Shown piece after piece: positions 8,222 through 8,695 of a stretch of DNA of 8,695 nucleotides. A program made the position numbers and the translations under genes. Under the pieces are notes generated by a model. It did no database searches, was not told the origin of the DNA, and was given only the letters and a program-made list of their open reading frames with translations. How positions within the stretch are numbered: the first letter of the stretch is position 1; each line of letters starts with the position of its first letter. The DNA is from an uncultured Lysobacteraceae bacterium (GTDB lineage: Bacteria; Pseudomonadota; Gammaproteobacteria; Xanthomonadales; Rhodanobacteraceae), in assembly GCA_946480705.1 (NCBI GenBank), contig CAMLLF010000130.1, positions 1-8,695 of the forward strand, given 5' to 3'.

Positions 8222-8695
8222 AGACTGCGTTCGCGGCCTTTTCTTTTTTCTTCGTGGGCTTCGAGCGCTTCTTCGAGCGAGTGCGTCCGGGTGACGCCGC
8301 GGTGCTCGGCGGCGAGTTCGCCGAGGCGGCAGTAGAACTGGCGCAGTGTCGCGAGTTCGGTCTCGTCGAGATCTTCGATCGCGATGAGCCGGTTGCTCGC
8401 GTTGCGGTGTGCCGACAGCAGTTCGTTGAGCTTGAGATGCAGCGCGATGCTGTCCTTGTTCTGCGAATGCTGGATCACGAACACCATGAGGAACGTGACG
8501 ATCGTCGTCGCGGTGTTGACGACGAGCTGCCAGCCGTCGGAGAAACCGAAAAGCGGACCGGTTGCGCCCCAGAGCGCGATCGCGCCGAACGCGATGGCGA
8601 ATGCGCCGGAGGTGCCGACGACGTGCGTGATGGCGCCGGCGACGCGATCGAACAGCGCGCGGCGCCGGTCGCGGCGCAGCGTTTCGGGAGTGGGC
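8218..8695 (-). CDS. Low-affinity iron permease-family membrane protein (5' end outside window)
   Basis: 158 C-terminal codons are visible and the start lies beyond the right edge; no ATG or GTG precedes the Met that is residue 70 of the visible part, and stopping there would cut off clear homologous sequence. Two hydrophobic segments (visible residues about 26-46 and 55-75) flank WGATGPLFGFSDGWQLVVNT. The stretch NTATTIVTFLMVFVIQHSQN followed by KDSIALHLKLNELL is the signature of the small bacterial low-affinity Fe permease family (PF04120 type). The C-terminal tail (about 100-158) is polar and charged, ending KRKGRERSL. The family name comes from a fungal iron transporter; transport by bacterial members is poorly shown. 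The TAG stop (8220-8218) lies in the arm of an intergenic palindrome. It is convergent with the lipoprotein unit. Confidence 0.92.
   Translation of the reverse strand, partial: PTPETLRRDRRRALFDRVAGAITHVVGTSGAFAIAFGAIALWGATGPLFGFSDGWQLVVNTATTIVTFLMVFVIQHSQNKDSIALHLKLNELLSAHRNASNRLIAIEDLDETELATLRQFYCRLGELAAEHRGVTRTHSLEEALEAHEEKRKGRERSL

Noticed and set aside
8060..8335. Plus-strand frame starting MTKENGATG in the convergent spacer
   Set aside because: Only a poor GAAGAA upstream, composition turns Ser/Arg-rich after about 20 residues, and it overlaps more than 110 bp of the iron permease gene in antisense through the hairpin repeats.

Overview
The window is GC-rich (long antisense open frames are common) and looks like a chromosomal segment of a Gram-negative proteobacterium. 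An outer-membrane TonB-dependent receptor, two lipoproteins with clean lipoboxes and an entericidin all require a cell with two membranes. The receptor style (conserved Cys pair followed by a VPLDLFG-type stretch, and a GYEHRRES-type motif) and the intergenic hairpins suggest a gammaproteobacterium of the Xanthomonadales/Nevskiales kind. A betaproteobacterium cannot be excluded. No rRNA, tRNA, CRISPR array, transposase, integrase or phage gene is visible.

Layout. Bases 1-1589 (minus) hold the N-terminal 529 residues of a TonB-dependent receptor that runs off the left edge. A 270-bp divergent spacer (1590-1859) contains three tightly packed perfect palindromes and a weak promoter facing the receptor. 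Bases 1860-3659 (plus) encode a 599-aa SLC13/DASS-type membrane transporter with two cytosolic TrkA_C (RCK_C) domains. Its stop lies 4 bp from the stop of a minus-strand two-gene signalling operon (7037 to 3664). That operon holds a membrane CHASE3 hybrid histidine kinase with a receiver and a C-terminal helical domain, followed by a soluble receiver-histidine kinase. The two are joined by a TAATG stop/start overlap. Divergent from it, bases 7130-7893 (plus) carry a coiled-coil lipoprotein and a 50-aa entericidin-type lipoprotein, ending in a strong intrinsic terminator (7938-7971). A 246-bp stretch with several hairpins and a repeated 12-mer follows. The window ends in the C-terminal 158 residues of a low-affinity iron permease-type protein on the minus strand, truncated by the right edge.

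How the genes may work together. The receptor and the transporter are head-to-head and could share regulation through the palindromes, which would give an outer- and inner-membrane uptake pair for one substrate; this is inference. The kinase pair has two receivers and two histidine kinase cores but no DNA-binding output, so its target lies elsewhere or is reached by protein contact. The lipoprotein pair looks like an envelope or stress unit. I see no convincing wholly new system. The most unusual points are the loss of the usual Asn-rich substrate/sodium motifs in the transporter, the palindrome cluster, the 18-residue periodicity of the lipoprotein, the Hpt-like C-terminal domain without a canonical phosphorylatable His, and the modular hairpin repeats before the iron permease gene.
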